Shown: in pieces, positions 19,110 through 28,074 of the stretch
How the letters are laid out: each line of letters starts with the position of its first letter
Position numbering within the stretch: position 1 is the first letter of the stretch
Origin: a bacterium CG_4_9_14_3_um_filter_65_15
GTDB taxonomy: Bacteria; Krumholzibacteriota; Krumholzibacteriia; LZORAL124-64-63
Length of the DNA stretch: 64,000 bases
NCBI GenBank assembly: GCA_002790835.1
Contig: PFVX01000014.1
Location: 1-64,000, forward strand
Reading direction: 5' to 3'
Notes under the pieces: model-generated
What the model was told of the DNA's origin: nothing
The model's database searches: none
The model's input: the letters and a program-made list of their open reading frames with translations, nothing else
Translations under genes and position numbers: made by a program

Positions 19110-20369
19110 ATGTTCAGGCAAAAGAACAAGACGTTTCGACCGGCATGGTGGGGGTTGAGCCTGCTCACCCTGGCCGGCCTGCTCTCCTTCTGGGGTTGCT
19201 TCGACAATCCCACCAGCTACGAGGACCTCGAGGCGGATATCGTCACCACCAAGACCCCCACCGCCTTGATCGAGCCCGCGACCCTGAAGCTCTGGATGGA
19301 CGAGGGGCGCGTCAACAGCACCGATCCGGACAGCCGGGACAAGGTCGTGGTGCTGAATGTTTCGGATTCTGCCCATTTCGACGCCGGCCATATCCCCAGC
19401 TCCCAGCTCTATGGTTACTCCTCGACCTTCGAGGTGCGGCTCGAGGGTGTCGCCACCGTTGGCCATATGGTTGTGGACGGACCCAACATCGATGCCCTGC
19501 TGCAGGGCTTCGGCATCGACAGCCACACCACCGTGGTATTCACCGTGAGCGATGGGCTGGACCTCCGGCAGGCCACGCGTGGCTACTTCACCCTACGCTA
19601 TTGGGGCTTTCCCAAGGAACGGCTGAAGGTCCTGCAGGGCGGGGATGTCGGCTGGGTCGCCGCCGGTTACCATCTCACCATCGATGAGGCCGACATCGCG
19701 CCCTCCACCTTCTGCGTGCGGGATCTTGCGACCTACAGCGATTTCGGGGGCGACCAGCGCGCGTCCATCGGGGAAGTGATCACCGCCGTGGACGGGCTCA
19801 ACAACGGCAACCCCGACAACATCGCCATCCTGGATGTCCGCAGCATTGGTGATCCTGACCGGGTCGCCTACATGGCCAACGCCGGCCTGGACGCCTGGAA
19901 CGCCGTCTACGCCGCCGGCACAACGACCACTCTGCTCCCAACAGCCGATCTCAAAGTCCACCTGGCCGATTTCGGCATCACCTCGGCGACGAACATGACC
20001 TACGTGTATTGCAAAAGTGGAGTCAAGGCCACCGTCGCTTACTTCATCCTCGACGGCATCCTCGAGTGGCCGACCCGGGTGTACGACGGCTCCTGGAAAC
20101 AGTGGAGTACCTACACGAGCGACAACGGGGTCGGGACGGATTGGCAAGTGGACACCGACACGCCGGGCACAACTTCCCCTCGCACCGGCGGCACCCTGAC
20201 CAGCGGCTCCATGGTCCTCGATCCGGTGGCCAACAGCCTCTACGAGTCGGTGGACGACTGGCGCGCGAACCAGATCGAGAACGAGGACCTGGAATACTTC
20301 TCCAGCGGTGCGGGCGGCGGAACGCCCCCGGCCGGGGGCGGTGGTACGGGCGGCGGCAGCGGCTGCTGA
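19110..20369 (+). CDS. extH: Rhodanese-like outer-membrane/periplasmic lipoprotein, ExtH type
   Basis: The 419-residue protein starts MFRQKNKTFRPAWWG behind GGGAGG, and Cys30 follows a lipobox-like LSFWG, so it should be a lipoprotein. It has two rhodanese folds. The first (about 50-195) lacks a catalytic Cys; the second (about 205-330) carries the active loop CKSGVKA with Cys301. The C-terminal 35 residues are Gly-rich and end Ser-Gly-Cys. Rhodaneses carry persulfide or perselenide on the loop Cys. In Geobacter sulfurreducens extH heads extHIJKL and precedes the porin ExtI, as here. I infer a role in handling reduced selenium or sulfur; it is cotranscribed with the porin 66 bp downstream. 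Confidence 0.82.
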   Translation: MFRQKNKTFRPAWWGLSLLTLAGLLSFWGCFDNPTSYEDLEADIVTTKTPTALIEPATLKLWMDEGRVNSTDPDSRDKVVVLNVSDSAHFDAGHIPSSQLYGYSSTFEVRLEGVATVGHMVVDGPNIDALLQGFGIDSHTTVVFTVSDGLDLRQATRGYFTLRYWGFPKERLKVLQGGDVGWVAAGYHLTIDEADIAPSTFCVRDLATYSDFGGDQRASIGEVITAVDGLNNGNPDNIAILDVRSIGDPDRVAYMANAGLDAWNAVYAAGTTTTLLPTADLKVHLADFGITSATNMTYVYCKSGVKATVAYFILDGILEWPTRVYDGSWKQWSTYTSDNGVGTDWQVDTDTPGTTSPRTGGTLTSGSMVLDPVANSLYESVDDWRANQIENEDLEYFSSGAGGGTPPAGGGGTGGGSGC

Positions 20370-20435
20370 TCCGGTCCAACAGAAATCATCCGCCCCCTGC
20401 GGCGGCCAGGTCTTAAAGCAAGGAGAAGTGATTCC

Positions 20436-21653
20436 ATGAAATTCCGCAGCTTGATCTACGTGATCGCTGGCACCCTGTTGCTGCTGGCCCAGGCGGCCCC
20501 GGCCACGGCCGGCCCGCAATTAACCTTCGGACCCGACGACGAGGGGGTCCTGCAGATCGATTACAAGAGCCAGTTCCGTATGCTGGTCAGCGATTCCGGT
20601 TCCGGCCCCGACGGCGGCGACACGACCATGAACATGAACTTCCGCCGCAACCGCCTGGCGTTCATGGGCGCCTATGGCGACATCATGAGCATCTACGTAC
20701 AGACCGAGTACGGCCAAAACATGAACATTGGTCCGCTGGGGGTCGCGGATTCCGACCAGGGCTCGAACTTCCAGATGCTGGACGCGGTGATTCGCTTCAA
20801 CCTGGACGAACGGTTCAAGCTCAACGTCGGCAAGTTCAAGTACAACCTATCCCGGGAGAACCTGGAAGGCTGCGAGGTTCCGCTGAACCTGGATCGCTCG
20901 GACTTCATCCGCACCTCCCTGGTGGCCACGCGTGACCAGGGCATCGCCGCCTGGGGCAACCTGGCCGACGGCCTGTTCCAGTATCGCCTGGATGTCATGG
21001 AAGGCCGCAACGCCGTGTCCGGCGCCGTGGCGCCGGCCTCCAACTTCCGCTATGCCGCCCGCATCCATTTCTCCCTGCTGGATCCCGAGACGGCCTACGG
21101 ATACAAGGGCACCTACCGGGGACAGAAGAAGGTCCTGACCATCGGCGGCGCCGTGGAAACCGAACCGGATGTCGTCTATGCGGATGTGGCCGCCCTGACG
21201 GGGGAGAAGGACTACAACGCCTACACCTTCGATGTCTTCTTCGAGTATCCCGTAGGCGAAGGTGGAGCCTTCACCCTCTCGGGCGCCTACGAGAACATCG
21301 ACTTCGACGATGCCTACAAGGGCCTGCACCCCGACCCCGGAACGGTCGGTCTCAGCGGCCAGAAGAACGGCTGGTACATCAAGTCCGGCTTCATGCCCTC
21401 CGGTTCGAAGGTGCAGCTGTTCGGGCGCTACGAGTCCTGGAATTTCGCCATGTTGAAGAATGTGTGTGACCAACAGATCGACTGGTACGGGTTCGGGGCC
21501 AACTATTTCTTCCCCGACGACAAGCTCAAGCTGACCGTCCAGTACAGCAGCACGACCTTCGACAAGAAGGGGGTTTTCGACGGCATGCAGGGAACAGGCC
21601 TGGTGACCGACGACTTCGGCACTTTCGTGACGCAGTTGCAGCTAGTCTTCTGA
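20436..21653 (+). CDS. extI: ExtI-type outer-membrane porin, copy 1
   Basis: A 405-residue barrel with signal peptide MKFRSLIYVIAGTLLLL..ATAG behind AGGAGAAGTGATTCC. Alternating strands run throughout, with conserved pieces FDDAYKGLHPDPG and a terminal DFGTFVTQLQLVF ending in Phe. It is clearly paralogous to the barrel at 29922-31271 (shared FNLDERFKLNVGK/RPAVNFKVGLTK, FDDAYK and DFGTF ends). Geobacter ExtI takes part in selenite and tellurite reduction, probably as their entry channel. Position right after extH supports the assignment; substrate is by analogy only. Confidence 0.8.
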   Translation: MKFRSLIYVIAGTLLLLAQAAPATAGPQLTFGPDDEGVLQIDYKSQFRMLVSDSGSGPDGGDTTMNMNFRRNRLAFMGAYGDIMSIYVQTEYGQNMNIGPLGVADSDQGSNFQMLDAVIRFNLDERFKLNVGKFKYNLSRENLEGCEVPLNLDRSDFIRTSLVATRDQGIAAWGNLADGLFQYRLDVMEGRNAVSGAVAPASNFRYAARIHFSLLDPETAYGYKGTYRGQKKVLTIGGAVETEPDVVYADVAALTGEKDYNAYTFDVFFEYPVGEGGAFTLSGAYENIDFDDAYKGLHPDPGTVGLSGQKNGWYIKSGFMPSGSKVQLFGRYESWNFAMLKNVCDQQIDWYGFGANYFFPDDKLKLTVQYSSTTFDKKGVFDGMQGTGLVTDDFGTFVTQLQLVF

Positions 21654-21770
21654 GGGTTTTGCCTCTGAGATTGTGTGCGGTCCGGGGCTTGCTCATGACA
21701 TGAAGTGACTGTGCGGGGATCTGGATCCCCGCCGGCGAACAAAAGATCAACAGGCGCCCGCCGGCGCAAA

Positions 21771-21806
21771 AAGAAGGGAGGCCGCAATGGCCTCCCTTCT
21801 TTCTTG
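21771..21806. terminator. Strong bidirectional Rho-independent terminator
   Basis: Arms AGAAGGGAGGCC (21772-21783) and GGCCTCCCTTCT (21789-21800) close a 5-base loop, with A-rich sequence before and TTTCTT after. It separates extH-extI from the convergent 12-heme cytochrome gene. Confidence 0.9.
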
Positions 21807-21821
21807 TCGGAGGGGGTGGGC

Positions 21822-23678
21822 TCAGGGACCGACCGTCAGCAGGTGCATATGGAGGGAGTCCTGCAGGGCGTCGTAGTCCAGGGGCGCGCGGTAGACGGGA
21901 TCATCGGCCCGGACATGACAGATCAGACACAGGTTGACGCTCCAGATCCGGCGCACTTCGCCGTCGTCCAGCGGACGCCCACCTTCACGGCTGATGGCGG
22001 CGTGGGCCTTCACCCTGCCGTTCTTCACTGTCAGGAAGCCGTCCAGGGGTTTGGTCGGATCCTTCTCGCAAAGCAGGGTGCCGCGGGGAATACCGCTCTC
22101 GACGATGTGCTGCCCGAAGCCCAGGAAGGCCGGGTCGCCATGGCACTCCGCGCATCCCACCGCTTTTTTCCCGATGTTGTGACCGAAGAACGGTGCGAAG
22201 CGCAGCTGGGGCCGGCCGCGGAAGCGCAGAACCTCCTCGTCCCTGGTGCGCACCCCGCCGGAATCGATGACCGTCACGAAGGTCTGGCACCCCGGCGTGA
22301 CCGCGGAAATGCGGCCCTCCCGGTTCAGCGCCAGCGGGAACGGGTACAGGGTCCGAACATCCTCCGTCTCGCTGAAGGTGCCCGGTGTGCCGCGGCCGGC
22401 GATGAAATCCCAGCCGTCTTCCCTTCGGTCGTACAACGTGTGGCATCCGAAGCACTGGACCACCGTATGCGAGTGGCAGGTGTGGCATCCCAGGCGCTGG
22501 TGGCCTGCAATATCGTGCTCCGGGGTACCCGTCACCACCGGGGAAAGCAACACCCGACCGCTGCGTTTGAGCATGACCCGAACCTGACCGCTGTCGGTAT
22601 ACACGTTGGAGAACGGGCGTCCGCGGCCGGTCAGGACGAAGCGGGTGCCCGGAGCCAGGGGCTTCCCGTACCGGCGGGATTCCCGCAGGGGCGAAGCGTT
22701 CTCCCGCCAGACGGCCTCGGCCCGCGGCCGGTTCCCGCCGTCCCCGTGACAGTCCTCGCAGCGGACCTCCAGCTGGCCGTGCATGCCCGCAGCGGCGTAG
22801 CCGTCGCCCATGATCTCGCGCGAGGTGTGGCAGTCGATGCACTCCATGCCGGCGGTAAAGTGGACATCGGGAATGATGTGGGAATAGCTGCGCATGTCGC
22901 TGGCCGACACCGGCCCCGGCAGGCCGCCGCGGGTGGGGACCAGCCCGTTGTTGCCGTCGTTCAGGCCCTGGTAGGCCAGGGCCATGCGCCCGCTGCGCTG
23001 ATGGCAGACCTGGCAGGCGGACATGGGCGGCAGGCCCTGCAGGGTGTGGGTGCTGCTGTGCATTTGCCGCCCCTGCATGGTGGAGTCACCGCCCCGGTAC
23101 ACCGCGTCCGGCGCGAAGGGAAAATGGCAGGCGGCGCACCCGGCCGGGTGACCTGCCCCGTCCTCGGCGTCGTTCTGCCGTCCCAGATGACAACGCGCAC
23201 AGAATTTCCTGTACAGCTCCCCGGAAAGGCCGCCCAGGGCCAGCACGGAAGTGTGGGCCAAAGAGTCCCCCCGGACATCGTGCAGCCGGCCCGAATGAGC
23301 GGCGAACACCACGCTGTCCCGCATACCTTCCCAGGTGGCCTGGATCTGGGCGATCATGCCCGCGTTGCTGAACATCTGGCTGCTGCGCATTCGTTCGACT
23401 TGCTGACGGTGACAGGATCCGCAGCCCTGCTCCCACCGCCCAGGATAGGAGGGGTCGGCCAGTCCGTAGATTCCCCTGTGGCTCGCCTGCTTCGTCTTCC
23501 CGGCCGGGTTACCTCCATGACAGCCGACACAGCCGTTGTGGGAGGCCGAGGCGGTCTCCAGTTCGGCATGGCAGCCGACACAGCCGTCGTCCGCCCCCTG
23601 CCCGCGGCTGCATCCTGCCGCGCCCAAGGACAGCCACGCAGCAGCAGCCAAAAGGAGCGTGACCCTCACCGACCTCAT
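21822..23678 (-). CDS. Twelve-heme c-type cytochrome lipoprotein (ExtS-like)
   Basis: The 618-residue protein has a lipoprotein signal (LSLGAAGC) and twelve CXXCH heme sites, beginning CVGCH, CVGCH, CGSCH, CARCH, CAACH, CQVCH and ending CAECH, CLICH. A haem-poor beta-rich stretch (about 330-390 and 440-520) lies between sites. A lipid-anchored many-heme protein this size can act as a periplasmic or surface electron wire or terminal reductase. It is transcribed divergently from the ExtM-type gene, sharing a 75-bp promoter region. I recall an ExtS cytochrome lipoprotein in annotated selenite/tellurite operons; that match is by description only. Confidence 0.8.
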   Translation of the reverse strand: MRSVRVTLLLAAAAWLSLGAAGCSRGQGADDGCVGCHAELETASASHNGCVGCHGGNPAGKTKQASHRGIYGLADPSYPGRWEQGCGSCHRQQVERMRSSQMFSNAGMIAQIQATWEGMRDSVVFAAHSGRLHDVRGDSLAHTSVLALGGLSGELYRKFCARCHLGRQNDAEDGAGHPAGCAACHFPFAPDAVYRGGDSTMQGRQMHSSTHTLQGLPPMSACQVCHQRSGRMALAYQGLNDGNNGLVPTRGGLPGPVSASDMRSYSHIIPDVHFTAGMECIDCHTSREIMGDGYAAAGMHGQLEVRCEDCHGDGGNRPRAEAVWRENASPLRESRRYGKPLAPGTRFVLTGRGRPFSNVYTDSGQVRVMLKRSGRVLLSPVVTGTPEHDIAGHQRLGCHTCHSHTVVQCFGCHTLYDRREDGWDFIAGRGTPGTFSETEDVRTLYPFPLALNREGRISAVTPGCQTFVTVIDSGGVRTRDEEVLRFRGRPQLRFAPFFGHNIGKKAVGCAECHGDPAFLGFGQHIVESGIPRGTLLCEKDPTKPLDGFLTVKNGRVKAHAAISREGGRPLDDGEVRRIWSVNLCLICHVRADDPVYRAPLDYDALQDSLHMHLLTVGP

Positions 23679-23732
23679 GACGGAACCTCATCCCTTGTCG
23701 ACAAAAGGCATTCCCAAGGTGATTTACGTGCC

Positions 23733-23754
23733 TGCACGAATTATATTTCGTGCA
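23733..23754. promoter_or_regulatory. 22-bp palindrome touching the start codon of the 8-heme cytochrome gene
   Basis: TGCACGAA-N6-TTCGTGCA is a perfect 8-6-8 inverted repeat. Its last base is the A of the ATG at 23754, and it lies between two divergent cytochrome genes. The transcript would lack room for a normal ribosome-binding site, so the repeat may be an operator or an mRNA hairpin masking the start. Confidence 0.5.
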
Positions 23755-24887
23755 TGGCCAACTTGCGAGGCATTGTCCTAATCACGATGGCCCTTCTACC
23801 GGGGTTTTCCCGCCTGCCCGCCACGGCTGAACTCCCCCCCGCCACGGGCGACTGCGCCGCCTGCCATTCTGCCCAGGCTGCCGTCCTGTCCGGGATCATG
23901 GCCACCCGAAGCGGTGAACGCGCCTTCTTCTGCCGCGCCTTCGGCAAGGAGGGCGAGGATTTTTTCCAGGCTTCCTGCACCGGGTGCCACGTCACGTCCT
24001 GCGAGGATTGCCATCGTGACGACGCCCATCGATCGCCGGCGTCTTATGATCCCGCCTGCCTGGGCTGCCATCGCGGTTACTTCACCGGCTGGGACTACTA
24101 CGGTCGAGCGCCGCGCGAGGACCACGAGCGCTACCAGCGCGGCCCCTCCGACCAGGGCGAACATTACCTGACCATGCTGCCGGATGTGCACCGGGAGGCC
24201 GGTCTCGGCTGCGCCGACTGCCACCGCATCCACGCCACGGAAAAATCCGTTCGGACCTGCCGGGACTGTCACAGTGACCCTGACCGCAGCATCCCTGAAC
24301 ATGCCATCCAAATCCACCTGGACCGGATGGAATGCTCCGCCTGCCACGCCGCCTGGGCCGCCCAGGAGTACGGTACGACGCTGGTTAAGACCGTCACCGA
24401 CGAACAGGAAGATGCATTCGAAGCCCTGCCGTGGGCGGGGCCGTGGCAGAAGAGTGCGGCCCTGCGCCGACAGGATGCCCCCCCCCTGGGGCTGAACGCC
24501 CGGGGACGGGTCTCCCCCATCAGGCCCCAATTCATCCTTCTGGCCACCGACTCCGGACACGGCTGGGAGAACAAGCTGCTCGCCGCGGAGTGGAGGGCGT
24601 TCTCCCCCCATACCATCAGGCCTGGATCCGTCACCTGCGGAGGCTGTCACGACAACCCCCGCCGCTTCATGCTGGAGAGTGCGCAGCAACGCATCTTCGA
24701 TCTGCGCGCGGACGGTCTGCCCCTGGTATCCTGGTGGGACCAGACCGGACAGCAGGTCGTCAACGGAAGCTTCCTGTCCCGGGAACGCTTCGTGGAAATG
24801 AACACGCGGACGCCCGAATACGTGCGTCAGCATCTGAGGCGATGGCAAAATTTGTTGAATCCCGACGCCGATTCCTCAAGTCGCTGA
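23754..24887 (+). CDS. Eight-heme c-type cytochrome (ExtM-like)
   Basis: A 377-residue protein whose first residues [19 protein letters not shown] form a signal peptide. Eight CXXCH motifs follow: CAACH, CTGCH, CEDCH, CLGCH, CADCH, CRDCH, CSACH and, after a 120-residue insert with an [11 protein letters not shown] segment, CGGCH. It heads a tight operon: its last 46 bases overlap the Rieske gene. It should take electrons from the adjacent Rieske/cytochrome b proteins in the periplasm. The open frame extends far upstream of this ATG, but only antisense to the 12-heme gene. No Shine-Dalgarno site is seen; a palindrome lies there instead. Confidence 0.8.
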   Translation: MANLRGIVLITMALLPGFSRLPATAELPPATGDCAACHSAQAAVLSGIMATRSGERAFFCRAFGKEGEDFFQASCTGCHVTSCEDCHRDDAHRSPASYDPACLGCHRGYFTGWDYYGRAPREDHERYQRGPSDQGEHYLTMLPDVHREAGLGCADCHRIHATEKSVRTCRDCHSDPDRSIPEHAIQIHLDRMECSACHAAWAAQEYGTTLVKTVTDEQEDAFEALPWAGPWQKSAALRRQDAPPLGLNARGRVSPIRPQFILLATDSGHGWENKLLAAEWRAFSPHTIRPGSVTCGGCHDNPRRFMLESAQQRIFDLRADGLPLVSWWDQTGQQVVNGSFLSRERFVEMNTRTPEYVRQHLRRWQNLLNPDADSSSR

Positions 24888-25249
24888 TCCCCGTGGTGGC
24901 GGGAATCGTCGGCCTGGGGAAATTCCTTTCTCCGCGGCTGCCCACGGGCACGGCGCAGGTGTCCGTACCGGTTGCCGACGTCCCGATCCGGGGCGCCCTT
25001 GTCCTGCCGGGCGAGGGGATCGCGGTGACCCAGTTGGAGGGCGGCCGTTTCACCGCCCTTGACCTGACCTGCACCCACCTGGGGTGCCGGGTGCGGGCCG
25101 ATGAGAAGGGATTCACCTGCCCCTGCCACGGTAGTCGCTTCGATTCCCGCGGCCGGGTACTGACGGGGCCGGCCGCCGCGCCGCTGCACCGGCTCGAAGC
25201 CGGCATCCGGGACGGCGTTGTCCACATCACCGGCAACCGGAGGGCGTGA
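24842..25249 (+). CDS. extO: Rieske [2Fe-2S] protein (ExtO-like)
   Basis: The 135-residue protein has a twin-arginine-type signal/anchor ([18 protein letters not shown]) and a Rieske fold with cluster ligands in CTHLGC (Cys77, His79) and CPCHGS (Cys93, His... His96). The small size matches menaquinol:acceptor Rieske subunits. With the two cytochrome b halves downstream it forms a bc/b6f-like quinol-oxidising module. It overlaps the 8-heme gene by 46 bp, and its stop TGA joins the next ATG as TGATG. Confidence 0.9.
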   Translation: MAKFVESRRRFLKSLIPVVAGIVGLGKFLSPRLPTGTAQVSVPVADVPIRGALVLPGEGIAVTQLEGGRFTALDLTCTHLGCRVRADEKGFTCPCHGSRFDSRGRVLTGPAAAPLHRLEAGIRDGVVHITGNRRA

Positions 25250-25866
25250 TGAGGGATTTCCTCAAACATCTGTTCCCCCGCGTCGTGCTGGAGCGTAACC
25301 TGCGCCTGACCTATACCTTCTGCCTGGGCGGGTTGGCCCTGACCACCTTCCTGGTCCTTGTCCTCACGGGCCTGCTGCTGCTGTTCTACTACCGGCCCTC
25401 GCCGGGCGGGGCCTACGATTCCATCCGCTTCATCGAAAACGCCGTGTGGGGCGGCCGCTATCTGCGTTCCCTGCATCGCCTGGCCTCGCACACGCTTCTG
25501 GTCCTGATCATGCTGCACGCCCTGCGGGTCATCCTGACCGGCGCCTACCGGCACCCCCGGCACGGCACCTGGGTCGTGGGCACCATGCTGATGTTCCTGG
25601 CGGTGTTCGCCGCCTACACCGGATACCTGCTGCCGCTGGATCAGCTAGCATACTGGGCCGCCCGCACGGGGATGGAGTTGCTGCGGGCCCTACCCGGGGG
25701 CGCGGTGATCTTCCACCTGCTGGTGCCCGACCAGATCGCGGGGCCGCTTTCCCTGCAGAGGTTCTTCGCCCTGCACATCGCCGTCATTCCCTTGAGCATG
25801 ATGGCGTTGATCTTCCTGCACTTTTTCCGGATCCGCAGGTCCAGAGGGTTGTTGCCGTACCTATGA
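25249..25866 (+). CDS. extP: Cytochrome b N-terminal half (b6-like, ExtP-like)
   Basis: A 205-residue membrane protein with four helices. Bis-His heme ligands sit at His76/His90 (SLHRLAS..IMLH, 14 apart) and His176/His191 (ALHIAVI..FLH, 15 apart), the b6-type spacing. It would hold two b hemes and the quinol sites together with the next subunit. The start overlaps the Rieske stop (TGATG); a GTG three bases earlier is also possible. The stop overlaps the next ATG. Confidence 0.9.
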   Translation: MRDFLKHLFPRVVLERNLRLTYTFCLGGLALTTFLVLVLTGLLLLFYYRPSPGGAYDSIRFIENAVWGGRYLRSLHRLASHTLLVLIMLHALRVILTGAYRHPRHGTWVVGTMLMFLAVFAAYTGYLLPLDQLAYWAARTGMELLRALPGGAVIFHLLVPDQIAGPLSLQRFFALHIAVIPLSMMALIFLHFFRIRRSRGLLPYL

Positions 25867-26273
25867 AGGATCAGGTTCCCAGTTCCCCCAGCCTTTTCCG
25901 CCTGATCAAACGGGCGCTGCTGGTCGCCGTGCCCCTGGTGCTGTTGGCCGCGGTGTTCATCCCCGCGCCCCTGGAAACCCTCGCCGACCCGGCCCATCCC
26001 CCCAATCCCGCCAAATCGGCGTGGTTCCTGCTGTGGATTCAGGAAGTCGTCAGCCACGGCACGGTCTGGATCTACCCCATCCTTGTCCTGGCGCTCGTCT
26101 TTGTGTTCCTGCCCTGGCTGCGGCCGAGAGATGCAGCGCGCGCCGCCTGGTTCCAGCCGGGCGAACGCCTGCCGGGGACGGCGGTCCTGGCCGTCTTCCT
26201 GGCCATCATTATCCTGACCCTGGTGGCCCAGTTCCTGAGAGGACCCAATTGGCAACTGCACGCGTGGTTTTGA
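25863..26273 (+). CDS. extQ: Cytochrome b C-terminal half (subunit IV-like, ExtQ-like)
   Basis: A 136-residue protein with about three hydrophobic helices and the subunit IV motif DPAHPPNPAKSAWFLLWIQE, placed as in b6f subunit IV before the helix that follows the quinol site. Together with the b6-like gene (ATGA overlap) and the Rieske gene it completes a split bc-type complex. It has no heme ligands of its own, as in the family. Confidence 0.85.
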   Translation: MKDQVPSSPSLFRLIKRALLVAVPLVLLAAVFIPAPLETLADPAHPPNPAKSAWFLLWIQEVVSHGTVWIYPILVLALVFVFLPWLRPRDAARAAWFQPGERLPGTAVLAVFLAIIILTLVAQFLRGPNWQLHAWF

Positions 26274-27031
26274 TTGCGGGACTGCTGTTGACATATGCAC
26301 TGGCCGCCGCCGCGCAAGAGGGCGGTTGCGTTTCCTGCCATGAGACCCACTTCACCCGGGAGGGTCGCTGCGCCTCCTGCCACCGCGGAGATCCCCAAGC
26401 CGTGCGAGAGACCCTCGCCCACCACGGCCTGTTGCGAGGACCTGCGGCGGCGTGGCGTATGCCGGGCTCGCCCATCCTGACCCGCGGCCGGGCGATGCGG
26501 GACAGCCTGGGCTGCAGGCGCTGCCACACCACCGGCGGCCGTGGCGAACGCCTGGCCATCGACCTGGACACCGCCGTTTGGGAGAGAAGCCAAACACAAC
26601 TCCGGGACGCCCTGCAGAAACCTGCGGCAAGCATGCCCGACTTCGCGTTGACCACCGCCCAGTGCGACACCCTGGCGGCCCTGCTGCTCCACGACGGGGA
26701 CCCCCATCCCGCCCAGGAAACATATCAGGTGCGCTTCCAACACACCGCCAGCGACACCGTGCCGGTGTTCACCCGCCTGTGCGGCGATTGCCACCGCGCC
26801 CTGGGCCGGGGCGGCCCCATGGGATCGGGCCGGGACGGCCCCGACCTGTCTGGTCTGACTGGGGAATTCTACCCCGTCCCCATCGACGCTCGCTGGGATG
26901 CCGAGCGCCTGGAAAAGTGGCTGGCCAATCCTCGGTCCCTGCGGCCGGCCACCACCATGCCCCCCGTCCGGGTGAATCGCGGGGAACTGCAGGCCATCCT
27001 CCGGGAACTCTCCGGCCTTCCCGCCCGGTAG
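26249..27031 (+). CDS. Four-heme c-type cytochrome of the Rieske/b operon
   Basis: The likely start is TTG at 26249 behind GAGAGGA; an in-frame GTG at 26264 is the alternative. A signal peptide (VVLIAGLLLTYALAAAAQ) is followed by four CXXCH sites: CVSCH, CASCH, CRRCH and CGDCH. The last lies in a mono-heme cytochrome c-like domain with a distal Met in TMPP. It overlaps the end of the subunit IV gene by 25 bp, so it probably is the cytochrome c partner of the Rieske/b complex, like cytochrome c1 in function. Confidence 0.78.
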   Translation: MATARVVLIAGLLLTYALAAAAQEGGCVSCHETHFTREGRCASCHRGDPQAVRETLAHHGLLRGPAAAWRMPGSPILTRGRAMRDSLGCRRCHTTGGRGERLAIDLDTAVWERSQTQLRDALQKPAASMPDFALTTAQCDTLAALLLHDGDPHPAQETYQVRFQHTASDTVPVFTRLCGDCHRALGRGGPMGSGRDGPDLSGLTGEFYPVPIDARWDAERLEKWLANPRSLRPATTMPPVRVNRGELQAILRELSGLPAR

Positions 27032-27063
27032 ACAGACCTCTCGCCCCCGCCTATATTCCCGGC

Positions 27064-28017
27064 ATGGAACTCCTGCTGTTCAGAACTTTCGCGGTCGTGG
27101 CCGAAACCGGCAGCTTCACTGCCGCCGCCGAGCGTCTTTGCGTCACCCAGTCCGCGGTGTCCCGCCGCATAAGGCAGCTCGAAGACCAGTACGGCGTCCG
27201 ACTCCTTGAACGGGGCGTCGACTCGGTGTCTCCGACCACGGCCGGGGCGATGGTGCTGCAGAAGGCGCGGAAGATCCTGGCTGTTGAGAACGAGATGGAA
27301 GAGGAAGTCGCCGAACTTGCTGGCAAGAAGCGCTTGGGGTTCTGCTGCACCCCCTGCTTCGGCACCGGTATTCTGCCCCGGGTTTTCGAGCGCTTCGTGG
27401 CCACCGACGGCATGGTCTGCGATTTCAATATTAATTTCCTGATGCCGGAAGAGATCGCCGTCGGCATCCGCAACGGAACCTACGATTTCGCCGTCGTGGA
27501 ACACTGCGACGACCTTGACCCCAACGGTGTGCCACACCACGCCCTGCCACCTGACACCATGCTTTTCGCGTCTGCTCCCTCACTGCACCTGGACCAGTCC
27601 ACGGTCACCATGGAGGATCTCGCCCGCTATCCCCTGTTTCTCAAGGCGCCTCACGGCTGCGCCTACCGCTTCATCCAGAGCGGTCTGCGGTCCCTGGGCC
27701 ACAGCATGGACGTCCTGCCCAACCTGGCCTTCTACGACGACCTGCCGGGGTTGATCCAGCAGGTGGTCGCCGGCATGGGGATCGGCTTCCTTTCACGAAC
27801 CCTGATAGGTGCCGAACTGGAAGCGGGAAAGCTCCGCATCCACCGGATGGAAGGGCTTAACCAGTTCCGGCAACGAACGCTCCTGCTTGCCCCGGGCCGG
27901 GAAACGAAACCCCTGATCCGGGATTTCATCGCTGCGATCTTCGTCGAACTGGGAGCCGTGGTGCCGGTTGAATTCAGCTCCTCTCCAAATGGTAAACCGG
28001 CCGCAGGCAGCCAATGA
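27064..28017 (+). CDS. LysR-type transcriptional regulator 2 of the respiratory island
   Basis: A 317-residue regulator, MELLLFRTFAVVAETGSF, with LysR helix-turn-helix LCVTQSAVSRRIRQL and an effector domain opening GFCCTPCFG; APHGCAYRF appears in the second lobe. It is closest in this window to the LysR at 18051. It lies 32 bp downstream of the tetraheme gene in the same direction. TATATT stands 7 bases before the ATG and no Shine-Dalgarno site is visible, so it may be read from its own leaderless transcript. Confidence 0.88.
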   Translation: MELLLFRTFAVVAETGSFTAAAERLCVTQSAVSRRIRQLEDQYGVRLLERGVDSVSPTTAGAMVLQKARKILAVENEMEEEVAELAGKKRLGFCCTPCFGTGILPRVFERFVATDGMVCDFNINFLMPEEIAVGIRNGTYDFAVVEHCDDLDPNGVPHHALPPDTMLFASAPSLHLDQSTVTMEDLARYPLFLKAPHGCAYRFIQSGLRSLGHSMDVLPNLAFYDDLPGLIQQVVAGMGIGFLSRTLIGAELEAGKLRIHRMEGLNQFRQRTLLLAPGRETKPLIRDFIAAIFVELGAVVPVEFSSSPNGKPAAGSQ

Positions 28018-28020
28018 GAT

Positions 28021-28048
28021 GGGGCCGGTCGTACTGTAAACCGGCCCC
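28021..28048. terminator. 9-bp GC hairpin between convergent lysR2 and extKL
   Basis: GGGGCCGGT (28021-28029) and ACCGGCCCC (28040-28048) form a perfect stem around a 10-base loop, three bases after the lysR2 stop. No U run follows, but the position suits a bidirectional terminator. Confidence 0.6.
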
Positions 28049-28074
28049 GGATCGCAGCAGGTTATTCCGGCCCG

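Noticed and set aside
20367-20436. Readthrough of the extH TGA into extI as a fused selenoprotein
   Set aside because: The frame is open, but the only nearby hairpin (CCGC/GCGG) has loop CCCCU without the needed G, and extI has its own ribosome-binding site and signal peptide.
21705-23753. The long plus-strand frame leading into the 8-heme cytochrome
   Set aside because: The first 680 codons are antisense to the 12-heme cytochrome; the signal peptide begins at 23754.
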